NCBI GenBank assembly: GCA_017483405.1
Contig: JAFUWP010000017.1
Coordinates: 1-17,406 of the forward strand
Direction: 5' to 3'
DNA: 17,406 nt
Source of the DNA: Oscillospiraceae bacterium
Lineage (GTDB): Bacteria; Bacillota; Clostridia; Oscillospirales; Ruminococcaceae
The position numbers and the translations under genes were made by a program. Under the pieces are notes generated by a model, which saw only the letters and a program-made list of their open reading frames with translations, was not told the origin of the DNA and searched no databases. Shown here piece by piece: positions 7,033-14,843 of the stretch (the stretch's first letter is position 1; each line of letters starts with the position of its first letter).

Positions 7033-8508
7033 ATGATGGAAATGAACGAAACTACCAAATTCCAAAAAGAAGGTCTGACTTTTGATGATGTCCTGCTGAT
7101 TCCGGCAAAATCGGATGTCACCCCGAATATGGTCTCTCTGGAAACCAAACTGACCGCAAACATCAAGCTGAATACCCCCATTCTGACAGCCGCTATGGAT
7201 ACGGTAACAGATTCCAGAATGGCTATCGCTATCGCCAGAGAAGGCGGTATCGGTATTATTCACAAGAATATGTCTATCGAACAGCAGGCAAATGAAGTCG
7301 ATAAAGTAAAGCGTTCCGAAAACGGCGTTATTGTTGACCCGTTCTCCCTGACCGCTGACAGACTGGTTGCTGATGCAGATGCTCTGATGGGCAAGTTCAG
7401 AATTTCCGGTGTGCCGATTGTGGACGGAACAAATAAACTGATTGGCATCATCACAAACCGCGATATGCGCTTTCTGACGGATTTTAATATCAAAATCGGC
7501 GATGTCATGACAAAGGAAAATCTGATTACTGCACCTGTCGGCACAACGCTCCAGCAGGCACAGGAAATCCTGAGAACCCATAAGATTGAAAAACTCCCTA
7601 TCGTGGATGAAAATGGTATTCTCAAAGGCCTGATTACTATCAAGGATATTGAAAAATCCGTCAAGTTCCCGAATTCCGCGAGAGATGCAAGAGGCCGTCT
7701 GCTCTGCGGTGCAGGCATCGGCGTGACAGCCAATATGCTCGAACGTGCCAAGGCTCTTATCGATGCACAGGTGGACGTGCTTGTTCTGGATTCCGCTCAC
7801 GGTCACAGTGCAAACATCATCAACGCACTGAAGAAATTAAAACAGGAATTCCCCGATACACCCGTTATCGCCGGAAATATTGCAACTGCCGAAGCGGCTG
7901 AAGAACTCATTCAGGCTGGTGCTGACTGCCTGAAAGTAGGTATCGGCCCTGGTTCTATCTGCACGACAAGAGTTGTTGCCGGCATCGGTGTGCCGCAGAT
8001 TACTGCTGTTTATGATGTGGCATCCGTTGCGAAGAAATACAATATTCCGGTTATCGCTGACGGCGGTATCAAGTATTCCGGTGATATTGTCAAGGCACTC
8101 GCCGCCGGTGCTGACTGTGTTATGCTCGGAAGTCTTCTCGCAGGATGCGAAGAAGCCCCTGGCGAAACAGAAATCTATCAGGGCAGACAGTTCAAAGTTT
8201 ACAGAGGCATGGGAAGTCTCGGCGCAATGGCGAACGGCTCGACAGACAGATATTTCCAAGAAGGCGCAAAGAAACTCGTTCCCGAAGGCGTGGAAGGCCG
8301 TGTACCTTATAAGGGCGTTCTGGCTGATACTATCTTCCAGCTTATCGGCGGTATCCGTGCCGGCATGGGCTACTGCGGATGCCCCACCATTCCGGAACTC
8401 TGGGAAAAGGCTCAGTTTGTCCGCATTACCGGCGCAGGCCTGAAGGAATCCCATCCGCATGATATTTATATCACAAAGGAAGCTCCGAACTATTCCGCTC
8501 AGATATAA
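7033..8508 (+). CDS. guaB: Inosine-5'-monophosphate dehydrogenase
   Basis: Cytoplasmic, NAD-dependent oxidation of IMP to XMP, the committed step of guanine nucleotide synthesis. From 7033 the protein has 491 aa, the usual length. Order of elements: FQKEGLTFDDVLLIPAKSDV-type N-terminus, a pair of CBS domains at about 100-215 (SGVPIVD..., EKLPIVDENG), the barrel strand VLVLDSAHGHS, the active-site loop GPGSICTTR with catalytic Cys310, the phosphate-binding DGGIKYSGDI and MLGSLLAG, and the mobile flap YRGMGSLGAM. Three in-frame ATGs (7033, 7036, 7042) compete; AGGA at 7022-7025 is 7 nt from the first, GAGG at 7029-7032 is 9 nt from the third, so the N-terminus is uncertain by up to three residues. 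The nuclease-helicase gene starts 22 nt downstream with no terminator between. Confidence 0.97.
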   Translation: MMEMNETTKFQKEGLTFDDVLLIPAKSDVTPNMVSLETKLTANIKLNTPILTAAMDTVTDSRMAIAIAREGGIGIIHKNMSIEQQANEVDKVKRSENGVIVDPFSLTADRLVADADALMGKFRISGVPIVDGTNKLIGIITNRDMRFLTDFNIKIGDVMTKENLITAPVGTTLQQAQEILRTHKIEKLPIVDENGILKGLITIKDIEKSVKFPNSARDARGRLLCGAGIGVTANMLERAKALIDAQVDVLVLDSAHGHSANIINALKKLKQEFPDTPVIAGNIATAEAAEELIQAGADCLKVGIGPGSICTTRVVAGIGVPQITAVYDVASVAKKYNIPVIADGGIKYSGDIVKALAAGADCVMLGSLLAGCEEAPGETEIYQGRQFKVYRGMGSLGAMANGSTDRYFQEGAKKLVPEGVEGRVPYKGVLADTIFQLIGGIRAGMGYCGCPTIPELWEKAQFVRITGAGLKESHPHDIYITKEAPNYSAQI

Positions 8509-8530
8509 CGCTCTGAATTTATAAATCATT

Positions 8531-10015
8531 ATGATGAATCAGCCTGTGAATTTCTATCAGGTCACTCGCTGTACAGAAACAAATGCTTTCACCGCCATGC
8601 TCCGCTATCAGAGCGGAAATTTCGCGGTAAAAGCCAAATCCAAAGAAATCGACTCCATGAAAATACTCGCTGATGCGTTATATTCTCATGGAGTTGCTGT
8701 TTCTGAAATGGATGGTTTCTTTCTGTCAGTGAGTTTCCGTTTCGGAAAAGAATTCGATTTGCTAAAAATCAATGATTCTGCCTGCCTGAATCTGGAACTC
8801 AAAAGCACGTTGCAGAATTATTCCCCTAAACAGGCAGAAGAAAAAATCCGCAGTCAGTTACGGAAAAATAAGCATTATCTCTCTGTTCTGGGAAGAAAAT
8901 TATATTTATATACCATCGTGACGGATTCGATGAAATGCTATCATATTTCGGAAAACGGCGATTTTTCAGAAATCAGCTTTTCGGAAATCGTATCGGCGGT
9001 GAAGCACTTTTTCGGTGCGTATCTCTCCGATATTGAAAGTTTGTTCCGGCCGTCTGAATATCTGGTTTCTCCGCTGAATCATTCCCGAAAATTTCTGGAG
9101 CATATCTATTTTCTGACGCATGACCAAGAGGAAAAGAAAAAAGAAATTCTTCAAAAGATGCGTTCAGATTCCGTGATGTTCGGCCTGACCGGTGAGGCCG
9201 GTACGGGCAAAACGCTTATGCTCTACGACATCGCAAGGGAACTCGCGCAGGATGCCTCCGTTCTGACGATACACTGTGCATCGGAAATCCCTGTCGGCCT
9301 GTCTGCAATCGAACACCAGATTCAGAATCTTAAAATTCTCCGGCCGAAAGATTTGCAGAATCAGGAATTATCCGCCGTTCTGGATAAGTATCAGTATATC
9401 CTGACGGATGAAACGCAGAGAGTTTATTCCGGCCTGATGGCGCAGATTCATGACTATATCCGGAAAAATCAGAAATCGGCATTTATCTGTTTCGATTCAA
9501 GGCAGACACTCAGCGTTCAGGAGGAAAATCAGAATATCGCACAATGGGCATATCAGCATTGTGATAAAATCTATACGCTGAAAAATACCATCCGGACAAA
9601 TGCCGAAATCATGCATTTTATCCGTAAACTGCACAATCTGAACTATCACATTCCGGCGCAGGTGCAGGCCGAACTGCCTCAGCATGTGCGTATCTGCTAT
9701 GCCGGAAACGGCCTCGAAACAGATAACTTTCTGGATTATTACAGACTCCCCAGAAACGGACGGTATCAGTTTATTTCTCTCGATTCCTGCAATGCCGTTA
9801 TCGGACAGGAATTCGATAATGTCATGCTGATATTAGATAATATTTTCTATTATGATGAAAATCAGAAACTCTGCGCTTACAATAACTCGGAATTTCTCTA
9901 TATGCACCGGCTCTATCAGGCACTGACGCGCGCAAGAGACAGGCTTGTCCTGATTATTACAGATAAAAATTTATTCATGCAGATGATTTCTGCGTTAGGA
10001 GATGAACTATCATGA
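8531..10015 (+). CDS. Predicted PD-(D/E)xK nuclease fused to an SF1/DUF2075-like helicase
   Basis: 494-aa two-part protein. The N-terminal ~160 residues carry a NERD/PD-(D/E)xK-like pattern: KEFDLLKI with Asp76, LNLELKS with Glu89-x-Lys91, and a downstream Gln109-x6-Tyr116 resembling the extra motif of RecB-type nucleases. The C-terminal part is an SF1-type motor: Walker A GEAGTGKT (221-228), Walker B ILTDETQ with Asp293/Glu294, motif III FDSRQTLS (321-328), RTNAEI (355-360), a late IGQEFDN motif (424-430) and motif VI LTRARDRL (465-472). It should bind and unwind or translocate on DNA or RNA and may cut it. No good Shine-Dalgarno sequence precedes ATG 8531 or 8534, and an in-frame stop at 8522 excludes a longer start. 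It follows guaB by 22 nt and overlaps the next gene by ATGA. The helicase assignment is firm; the nuclease is inferred from motifs and a defence role from architecture only. Confidence 0.8.
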   Translation: MMNQPVNFYQVTRCTETNAFTAMLRYQSGNFAVKAKSKEIDSMKILADALYSHGVAVSEMDGFFLSVSFRFGKEFDLLKINDSACLNLELKSTLQNYSPKQAEEKIRSQLRKNKHYLSVLGRKLYLYTIVTDSMKCYHISENGDFSEISFSEIVSAVKHFFGAYLSDIESLFRPSEYLVSPLNHSRKFLEHIYFLTHDQEEKKKEILQKMRSDSVMFGLTGEAGTGKTLMLYDIARELAQDASVLTIHCASEIPVGLSAIEHQIQNLKILRPKDLQNQELSAVLDKYQYILTDETQRVYSGLMAQIHDYIRKNQKSAFICFDSRQTLSVQEENQNIAQWAYQHCDKIYTLKNTIRTNAEIMHFIRKLHNLNYHIPAQVQAELPQHVRICYAGNGLETDNFLDYYRLPRNGRYQFISLDSCNAVIGQEFDNVMLILDNIFYYDENQKLCAYNNSEFLYMHRLYQALTRARDRLVLIITDKNLFMQMISALGDELS

Positions 10016-10443
10016 TTAACTGGTTAAACAAACAGGATGACGGCTGGGAAGGCACATTCCGGAGTGAATTCTTCCGGAATGAGGATAATCAGAATGAATT
10101 ATTCGTATGTGCCGAAACTCCCGTTGATACCGATTATGTGGAAAAAGCAATTGCAGATTTCAACACTCTGCCGAAAGATGTGATTCTGAAAATCTGTGAG
10201 GGGATTGTTACCCTTGCAGGGCAGGGCGGTGAAAATGAAGATTTCACCCTTCCGGAGCTTTCCGCACCTGAAGAAATTCTCGAATACTGCTGGTTTACAA
10301 CGCTCTACATCAACGTACAGGAATATGGTGAAATCATCCTCGAAGGTGAGGGCGAATGGGAAGAAGTTATCGGCATTGTGCTGAAAAATAATCAGATTGT
10401 CTATATCGGAACGGACTATCTTAATCCGGAAAGTTGGTGCTAA
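10012..10443 (+). CDS. Small protein, first copy of a tandem paralogous pair (143 aa)
   Basis: I do not recognise a named family with confidence. The protein is acidic, soluble and lacks a signal peptide. Landmarks are WEGTFRSEFFRN, a helical AIADFNTLPKDVILKI, and a C-terminal beta motif EGEGEWEEVIGIVLKNN then IVYIGTDYL. The W-x4-G...VxYIG ending recalls small immunity-like DUF families (such as DUF6985 or DUF2262), which I cannot verify. It starts inside the stop of the nuclease-helicase gene (ATGA, 10012-10015), so translation is coupled, and its product is likely made in proportion to that enzyme. The next gene is a clear paralogue. Confidence 0.75.
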   Translation: MINWLNKQDDGWEGTFRSEFFRNEDNQNELFVCAETPVDTDYVEKAIADFNTLPKDVILKICEGIVTLAGQGGENEDFTLPELSAPEEILEYCWFTTLYINVQEYGEIILEGEGEWEEVIGIVLKNNQIVYIGTDYLNPESWC

Positions 10444-10444
10444 T

Positions 10445-10864
10445 ATGATAAAATTCAATTATGCTCCCGACGGCATCGGAGAGGGCATTTTCAAGAGCAG
10501 ATATTTCAGGGACGATATGGGCGAAGATGAGTTTCTTGTCTATATTTTCAGCAAGAATTATGCCAAGTATGCGGAAGAATGCATTCAGCATTTCAACGCT
10601 CTCCCCGAATCTGTGATAAATGACATCTGTCAGATGATTATAGATTATGTAAAACAGGATTATGAAGATTTTTCGTTTCCGGCATTCGGAAAGCCTACAG
10701 AGATTCTGAATTACTGCGGATTCGGTTCACTTGAAATCGGCTATCCGAAACATGGAATTTCTTATGTTATACAGGGCGAAGGCGACTGGGGCGAAATGAT
10801 TGGCTTTGTCGTCACGGAAGATACAGTCACCTATGTAGGGAAAAACTATCTGCCGAACAGGTAA
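10445..10864 (+). CDS. Small protein, second copy of the tandem paralogous pair (139 aa)
   Basis: Paralogue of the preceding protein over the full length: MIKFNY against MINWLN, GIFKSRYFRDD against GTFRSEFFRNE, HFNALPESVINDIC against DFNTLPKDVILKIC, and GEGDWGEMIGFVV then VTYVGKNYL against GEGEWEEVIGIVL then IVYIGTDYL. The start at 10445 is one nucleotide after the stop of copy 1 and matches its N-terminus; the earlier in-frame ATG at 10397 lies inside copy 1 and adds residues that do not align. It ends the cluster that begins with guaB. Function unknown; a duplicated partner, regulator or immunity protein of the nuclease-helicase is one possibility. Confidence 0.75.
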   Translation: MIKFNYAPDGIGEGIFKSRYFRDDMGEDEFLVYIFSKNYAKYAEECIQHFNALPESVINDICQMIIDYVKQDYEDFSFPAFGKPTEILNYCGFGSLEIGYPKHGISYVIQGEGDWGEMIGFVVTEDTVTYVGKNYLPNR

Positions 10865-10931
10865 GCTATTCTTAAAAAAATTAAGTAAAAAAACATTGTT
10901 TTATTTTGCTAATCAAAAACGATTTCGGGTT

Positions 10932-10955
10932 TAAAAAAATTGCTGAATTTTTTTA
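10932..10955 (+). repeat. Perfect 10-bp A/T inverted repeat, possible weak terminator
   Basis: TAAAAAAATT and AATTTTTTTA flank a GCTG loop. It sits between the guaB-helicase-paralogue cluster and the promoter of the GH94 gene. The stem has no G or C, so its strength as a terminator is doubtful, yet it is the only hairpin in this gap. Confidence 0.35.
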
Positions 10956-10966
10956 TTCAAAACTAC

Positions 10967-10995
10967 TTGAAAAATAGTCAGTATTATGTTACAAT
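10967..10995 (+). promoter_or_regulatory. Sigma-A promoter of the GH94 phosphorylase
   Basis: TTGAAA (10967-10972) and TACAAT (10990-10995) are separated by 17 nt, about 40 nt before the start codon. I see no convincing catabolite-response element overlapping it. Confidence 0.75.
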
Positions 10996-11034
10996 AAAAA
11001 TATAAAAATTTTCTAATCTAAAAGGAGAGAAAAC

Positions 11035-13431
11035 ATGCAATACGGATATTTTGATTTGAAAAACAAAGAGTATGTTATCACCCGCCCTGATACCCCTGCA
11101 CCGTGGGTTAACTATTTAGGTTCTCCGGAGTATGGCGCAATTATTTCCAATAACGCTGCCGGATACAGCTTTGTGCAGTCCGGTGCGAACGGCAGAATTG
11201 CAAGATTCCGATTCAATTCGATGATGGCTCTGCCAGGCAGATATATCTATCTGCGTGATATGGATTCTAATGATTACTGGTCAGCCACATGGCAGCCGGT
11301 CGGCAAGTCTCTCGAAGAATATAAGAGCGAATGCCGTCACGGTACAGCCTATTCCGTTATGACAAGTGAATATTCTGCCATCAAGACAGAAACGACTTAC
11401 TATGTGCCTGCCGGTCAGACTTATGAAGTCTGGAGAACCAAAATTACAAACAACGATACCAAAGCAAGAAAGCTGTCTGTTTTTGGCTTTATCGAATTCA
11501 CAAACGATAACAACTACGAACAGGACCAAGTAAATCTTCAGTATACGCTGTTTATCACCAGAACTGAACGCAAAGGCAATAAGATTCTCCAGCATATCAA
11601 TGAGAATTCCGGCAAGTGGGCTGATGGTTCTAACCATAGAGAAAGATTTTTCGGCATGGCTGGCGCGGATGTTCTTGACGGCTGCGGCAGTCTGGAACAG
11701 TTCATCGGACCGTACAGAACTTATTCTAATCCGATTATGGTCGAAAACGGCAAGTGCGATGATTCCATGAACTTCAATTCTAATGCCTGCGGCGCACTCC
11801 GGACGGAAATCACCCTTCAGCCTAACGAAACCAGAGAATTAATCTATTTCTTAGGTCAGAAAAATGATGCCGAATCTGCCGAAATCCTCAAAGCTTACGA
11901 ACAGGCCGGAAAAGTCGATGCCGAACTCGCAGAATTAAAGTCCTACTGGCACGGCAAACTTGCTAACTTTGAAGTTGAAACGCCTTCCGAAGAATTCAAT
12001 AACATGATGAATGTCTGGAATGCATATCAGTGCTTTATCACATTCATCTGGTCGAGAGCGGCTTCTTTCGTATATTGCGGATTAAGAAACGGCTACGGCT
12101 ACCGCGATACCGTTCAGGATATTCAGGGTATCATTCATCTTGACCCCGAAATGGCCGCCGAAAAAATCAGATTCATGCTTTCCGCTCAGGTCGATAACGG
12201 CGGCGGTCTGCCTCTGGTAAAATTCAATCATAACGCAGGTCACGAAAATACTCCCGATGACCCCGAATATGTCAAGGAAACCGGCCATCCGTCCTATCGT
12301 GCTGATGATGCCCTCTGGCTGTTCCCGACTATCGTCAAGTATATCGGTGAAAGCGGCAATGCCGGATTTTTGGATGAAGTTATCGTCTATGCAAACGGCG
12401 GTGAAGATACCGTTTATGAACATCTCAAGAGAGCTATCAAGTTCTCTATGGAACACATGGGCGACCATGACATGCCTGCTGGCCTCCATGCTGACTGGAA
12501 TGACTGCCTCCGTCTCGGTGCGAAGGGTGAATCTACATTCGTAGCATTCCAGCTGTATTACGCTATGAGCGTTATCAGAGATATGGCAGAATCCAAAAAC
12601 GATACGGATTATATCAAGTATATCGATGATGTACAGAAGAAACTCGGCGATTCTCTCGAAAAGTGCTGGGATGAAGACAGATTCATCAGAGGTATCAGAG
12701 AAGACGGCGTGATTGTCGGTGCGAAGAAAGACCCCGAAGCTAACATGTGGCTCAATCCGCAGAGCTGGTCGGTTATCTCGAAATTCGCAAATGAGGAACA
12801 GGCTGATAAGGCAATGAACAGCGTTCATGAAATTCTGAATACCCCCTACGGCGCAAAGCTCCTCGAACCGCCTTATAAAGAACATTACTTTGACGGCGCA
12901 CTGATGCATATCTTCAATGCCGATACCAAAGAAAACGGTGGTATCTTCTCGCAGTCGCAGGGCTGGCTGATTCTGGCAGAAGGTCTGCTCGGTCACGGTG
13001 ACAGAGCCTTTGAATACTTCCTCGAAAGCTCTCCGGCAACTCTGAACGATAAGGCTGAAATCAGAGTGCTCGAACCGTATGTTCACGGACAGTTCACCGA
13101 AGCAAAGCATTCACCGTTTGCAGGACGTTCCCACGTTCACTGGCTGACCGGTACGGCCTCTACAGTAATGGTCGGCTGTACAGAGGGTATCTGCGGTATT
13201 CGTCCGGATGCTGACGGCATCACGATTTCTCCCTCGATTCCTTCCGCATGGGACGGCTTCAAGATGAAGAAGAATTTCAGAGGCAAAAAGCTGAACATCT
13301 CCGTTGAGAATCCGAATCATGTACAGAGCGGAGTCAAGACCGTATCCGTTAACGGAACTGTTCAGGAAAGTGCCTATATCAAGGCATCTGACCTGAAGGA
13401 AACTAATGAAATTGTTATCACATTAGGCTAA
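11035..13431 (+). CDS. GH94 disaccharide phosphorylase, most likely cellobiose phosphorylase
   Basis: Inverting phosphorolysis of cellobiose with inorganic phosphate to alpha-glucose-1-phosphate and glucose in the cytoplasm, saving one ATP per disaccharide. The 798-residue protein is typical of the family. The N-terminal beta-sandwich begins MQYGYFDLKNKEYVITRP with PWVNYLGS; the helical (alpha/alpha)6 catalytic domain carries GYGYRDTVQD, DDALWLFP and HADWNDCL, where Asp490 is the expected general acid and has the number remembered for the Cellvibrio gilvus enzyme. KENGGIF and HWLTGTAS form the later substrate/phosphate loops. The KENGG form favours cellobiose over chitobiose phosphorylase, whose N-terminus is otherwise similar, so specificity is not settled. 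AAAGGAGAG precedes the start. It is a single-gene unit with its own promoter and terminator; no sugar transporter adjoins it here. Confidence 0.92.
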   Translation: MQYGYFDLKNKEYVITRPDTPAPWVNYLGSPEYGAIISNNAAGYSFVQSGANGRIARFRFNSMMALPGRYIYLRDMDSNDYWSATWQPVGKSLEEYKSECRHGTAYSVMTSEYSAIKTETTYYVPAGQTYEVWRTKITNNDTKARKLSVFGFIEFTNDNNYEQDQVNLQYTLFITRTERKGNKILQHINENSGKWADGSNHRERFFGMAGADVLDGCGSLEQFIGPYRTYSNPIMVENGKCDDSMNFNSNACGALRTEITLQPNETRELIYFLGQKNDAESAEILKAYEQAGKVDAELAELKSYWHGKLANFEVETPSEEFNNMMNVWNAYQCFITFIWSRAASFVYCGLRNGYGYRDTVQDIQGIIHLDPEMAAEKIRFMLSAQVDNGGGLPLVKFNHNAGHENTPDDPEYVKETGHPSYRADDALWLFPTIVKYIGESGNAGFLDEVIVYANGGEDTVYEHLKRAIKFSMEHMGDHDMPAGLHADWNDCLRLGAKGESTFVAFQLYYAMSVIRDMAESKNDTDYIKYIDDVQKKLGDSLEKCWDEDRFIRGIREDGVIVGAKKDPEANMWLNPQSWSVISKFANEEQADKAMNSVHEILNTPYGAKLLEPPYKEHYFDGALMHIFNADTKENGGIFSQSQGWLILAEGLLGHGDRAFEYFLESSPATLNDKAEIRVLEPYVHGQFTEAKHSPFAGRSHVHWLTGTASTVMVGCTEGICGIRPDADGITISPSIPSAWDGFKMKKNFRGKKLNISVENPNHVQSGVKTVSVNGTVQESAYIKASDLKETNEIVITLG

Positions 13432-13472
13432 GAAAATACCCCTGTTCTCGTTTGAGAACAGGGGATTTTTTT
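13432..13472. terminator. Intrinsic terminator of the GH94 gene, probably bidirectional
   Basis: CCCCTGTTCTC (13439-13449) and GAGAACAGGGG (13454-13464) form a perfect 11-bp stem with a 4-nt loop, followed by A and seven T. The A-rich left flank supplies a weaker U-run for the minus-strand gene ending at 13498. Confidence 0.93.
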
Positions 13473-13497
13473 GAATTAGAATCCGGATAGCTGAATT

Positions 13498-13848
13498 TTA
13501 AGATTCTGAATCAGACTGAGCCAAGACTGCACGTGCAATTTTCCGGTAAGTATGGTCACTGTGATGTCTGTACGGATTTTCGCCTAATGATTCTACAATA
13601 TTTTTCAGTTCGTTCCGGATTTCGGGAGTAATTTGGTCATTCAGTTCGGGAATACGGTCAAATGCGCCGTCTCTAATCAGGTAGCAGATTTCAGACCCGA
13701 TACGATGCAGGCTTACATCACCTTTATTGAAGCCGTGTTCATGTCTTGTATTTTCTTTGATGAGATAAAGAATTTCAGAAGTATCCGGTGTCATGTGTTT
13801 TATTCCTTTCGGTTCTTGATAAAATATTTCAGAAGCATCTTGTGACAT
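13498..13848 (-). CDS. Small protein of unknown function with a duplicated start region
   Basis: 116-aa soluble protein if translated from the ATG at 13848; 98 aa from a second ATG at 13794. I do not recognise the family. The body has the form of several short amphipathic helices (SEILYLIKEN, GSEICYLIRDGAFDRIPELN, PEIRNELKNIVESL) and ends with a basic HTYRKIARAVLAQ. Both ATGs carry the same ribosome site, GAAAGGAAT, 7 nt upstream, because a 54-bp segment spanning ribosome site, start and about 13 codons is tandemly duplicated in frame. The first 18 residues (MSQDASEIFYQEP...) are therefore a diverged copy of the segment beginning MTPDTSEILYLI. Two products from one mRNA are possible. A consensus promoter lies about 100 nt upstream. 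Convergent with the GH94 gene. Confidence 0.7.
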   Translation of the reverse strand: MSQDASEIFYQEPKGIKHMTPDTSEILYLIKENTRHEHGFNKGDVSLHRIGSEICYLIRDGAFDRIPELNDQITPEIRNELKNIVESLGENPYRHHSDHTYRKIARAVLAQSDSES

Positions 13849-13871
13849 GTGTCTCATTCCTTTCTGGTTAA
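13764..13871 (-). repeat. Imperfect 54-bp tandem duplication containing a ribosome site and start codon
   Basis: Copies lie at about 13764-13817 and 13818-13871. By eye they differ at roughly ten positions over the first 48, plus a one-base indel near the far end. Shared landmarks are TTTCAGAAG, the start codon (CAT at 13792-13794 and 13846-13848, exactly 54 nt apart) and ATTCCTTTC (13802-13810 and 13856-13864), which is GAAAGGAAT on the coding strand. Confidence 0.85.
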
Positions 13872-13944
13872 AAATAATCAAGCCAGCGGTTATTTTATAT
13901 CTTAAGCATGGGAGCGAACGTCATCGGTACGCTCTTTTTCTTGT

Positions 13945-13973
13945 ATTATACACTGTTCTGAATGAAATGTCAA
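13945..13973 (-). promoter_or_regulatory. Consensus sigma-A promoter of the duplicated-start gene
   Basis: On the minus strand TTGACA (13968-13973) and TATAAT (13945-13950) are perfect with a 17-nt spacer. The leader of roughly 90 nt contains a possible stem-loop, GAGCG pairing with CGCTC around 13911-13933. The region 13872-13975 holds no gene. Confidence 0.87.
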
Positions 13974-13975
13974 GA

Positions 13976-14013
13976 GAAAAATAAAAATTCCGTCCTCATG
14001 AGAGAACGGAATT
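13976..14013 (-). terminator. Intrinsic terminator of the yabR-like gene
   Basis: On the minus strand AATTCCGT (14013-14006) pairs with ACGGAATT (13993-13986), extended by GAG/CTC across one mismatch around an ATGA loop. TTTTTATTTTT follows. It ends the divIC-yabR transcript just upstream of the next promoter. Confidence 0.85.
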
Positions 14014-14018
14014 GATTT

Positions 14019-14459
14019 TTATCGGGAACGTCTGCGAGATTTGTTCTTTCTGTCCGTGATGCGCTTGATGTCACCCATTTTTTCCTCGCTGTTCTGTTTG
14101 AAGCGGTTCATCATGTCCTCAAAGCTCATTTCGGAATCCTGCGGCTGAGGTTTCGGATTCCAGACAGCCCCTCTGTCGCGGTTCTGCCGTCTCGGCTGAC
14201 GGGGCTTTTCTTCCTGCGGAAGTGCCTTCTTGATGGACATGCTGATTTTTCCCTGTTCGTTTACCTGAAGGACAGTCACTTTCACATCCTGCCCCTCGGT
14301 CAGGAATTCGCGGATGTCATTCACGAACGTGTTGGCGACTTCTGAGATATGTACCATGCCGGTGATTGGTTTTTCGCCTTCCTGTTCGACTTCCACGAAT
14401 GCGCCGTAGTTGGTGATGCTTCTGACCTTGCCGTCATAAATTTTTCCTGTTTCCAGCAT
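14019..14459 (-). CDS. yabR: S1 RNA-binding domain protein, YabR-like
   Basis: 146-aa cytoplasmic protein. Residues 1 to about 75 form one S1 OB fold (GKIYDGKVRSITNYGAFVEV, GMVHISEVA, GQDVKVTVLQVNEQGKISMS), the type found in YabR/YugI (general stress protein 13) and in polynucleotide phosphorylase. The rest is a low-complexity basic tail rich in Arg, Gln and Pro with a short DMMNRFKQ helix, ending KSRRRSR, and should bind RNA nonspecifically. It probably associates with ribosomes or mRNA. AGGAGGA lies about 10 nt upstream of the start. Its position directly behind divIC and yabQ/yabP repeats the Bacillus subtilis order yabP-yabQ-divIC-yabR, the main reason for the name. Confidence 0.88.
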   Translation of the reverse strand: MLETGKIYDGKVRSITNYGAFVEVEQEGEKPITGMVHISEVANTFVNDIREFLTEGQDVKVTVLQVNEQGKISMSIKKALPQEEKPRQPRRQNRDRGAVWNPKPQPQDSEMSFEDMMNRFKQNSEEKMGDIKRITDRKNKSRRRSR

Positions 14460-14494
14460 TGTTCTGAAAATCCTCCTGTTTTTTGTGATTTTGA

Positions 14495-14803
14495 TTAGTC
14501 TCTTGATGTATCATAATAGCGGCGTTCATCCGGATAGGCATAGTTTCCGGATTCGACAGCCAGCTTTTCCATATAACGGCCGATGTCATCGGAAGCGATA
14601 AGCTCTGCAAGTTCCTCATTCTGCGCGGAAAGAATCTCGATATTTTCTTCAAGTTCGGCGAGTTCCTTTCTTTTTTCGACAATGGAATTCTGGTCAGAAA
14701 TAATAGAAACCGTACAGAAGACAGCAAACATAGCTAAGGCCGCGCCAATCAGGATTCTGAATGGGAGCGGTTGTTTTGGTTTGGATTTTTTTCTGTTCGG
14801 CAT
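14495..14803 (-). CDS. divIC: Septum formation initiator, DivIC/FtsB family
   Basis: 102-aa bitopic membrane protein of the divisome, the partner of FtsL and DivIB that regulates septal peptidoglycan synthesis. It shows a basic cytoplasmic N-terminus (MPNRKKSKPKQ), one membrane segment at about 14-35 (PFRILIGAALAMFAVFCTV), and an extracellular coiled coil at about 38-68 (EKRKELAELEENIEILSAQN) leading to a short C-terminal cap with SGNYAYPDERR. Size and layout are exactly those of DivIC. The ribosome site is weak (a GGGGAA-type sequence about 8 nt upstream). A promoter at 14844-14873 precedes it, and yabQ lies upstream on the same strand with no terminator, so it may be transcribed both in growth and in sporulation. 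Confidence 0.88.
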   Translation of the reverse strand: MPNRKKSKPKQPLPFRILIGAALAMFAVFCTVSIISDQNSIVEKRKELAELEENIEILSAQNEELAELIASDDIGRYMEKLAVESGNYAYPDERRYYDTSRD

Positions 14804-14843
14804 ACATATTCCCCGCTTTATATGAAATAGTTGTTATTTTATT

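Noticed and set aside
12082..13110. 342-codon minus-strand open frame inside the GH94 gene
   Set aside because: Antisense of a clear phosphorylase, including the catalytic Asp490 region; no motifs of its own.
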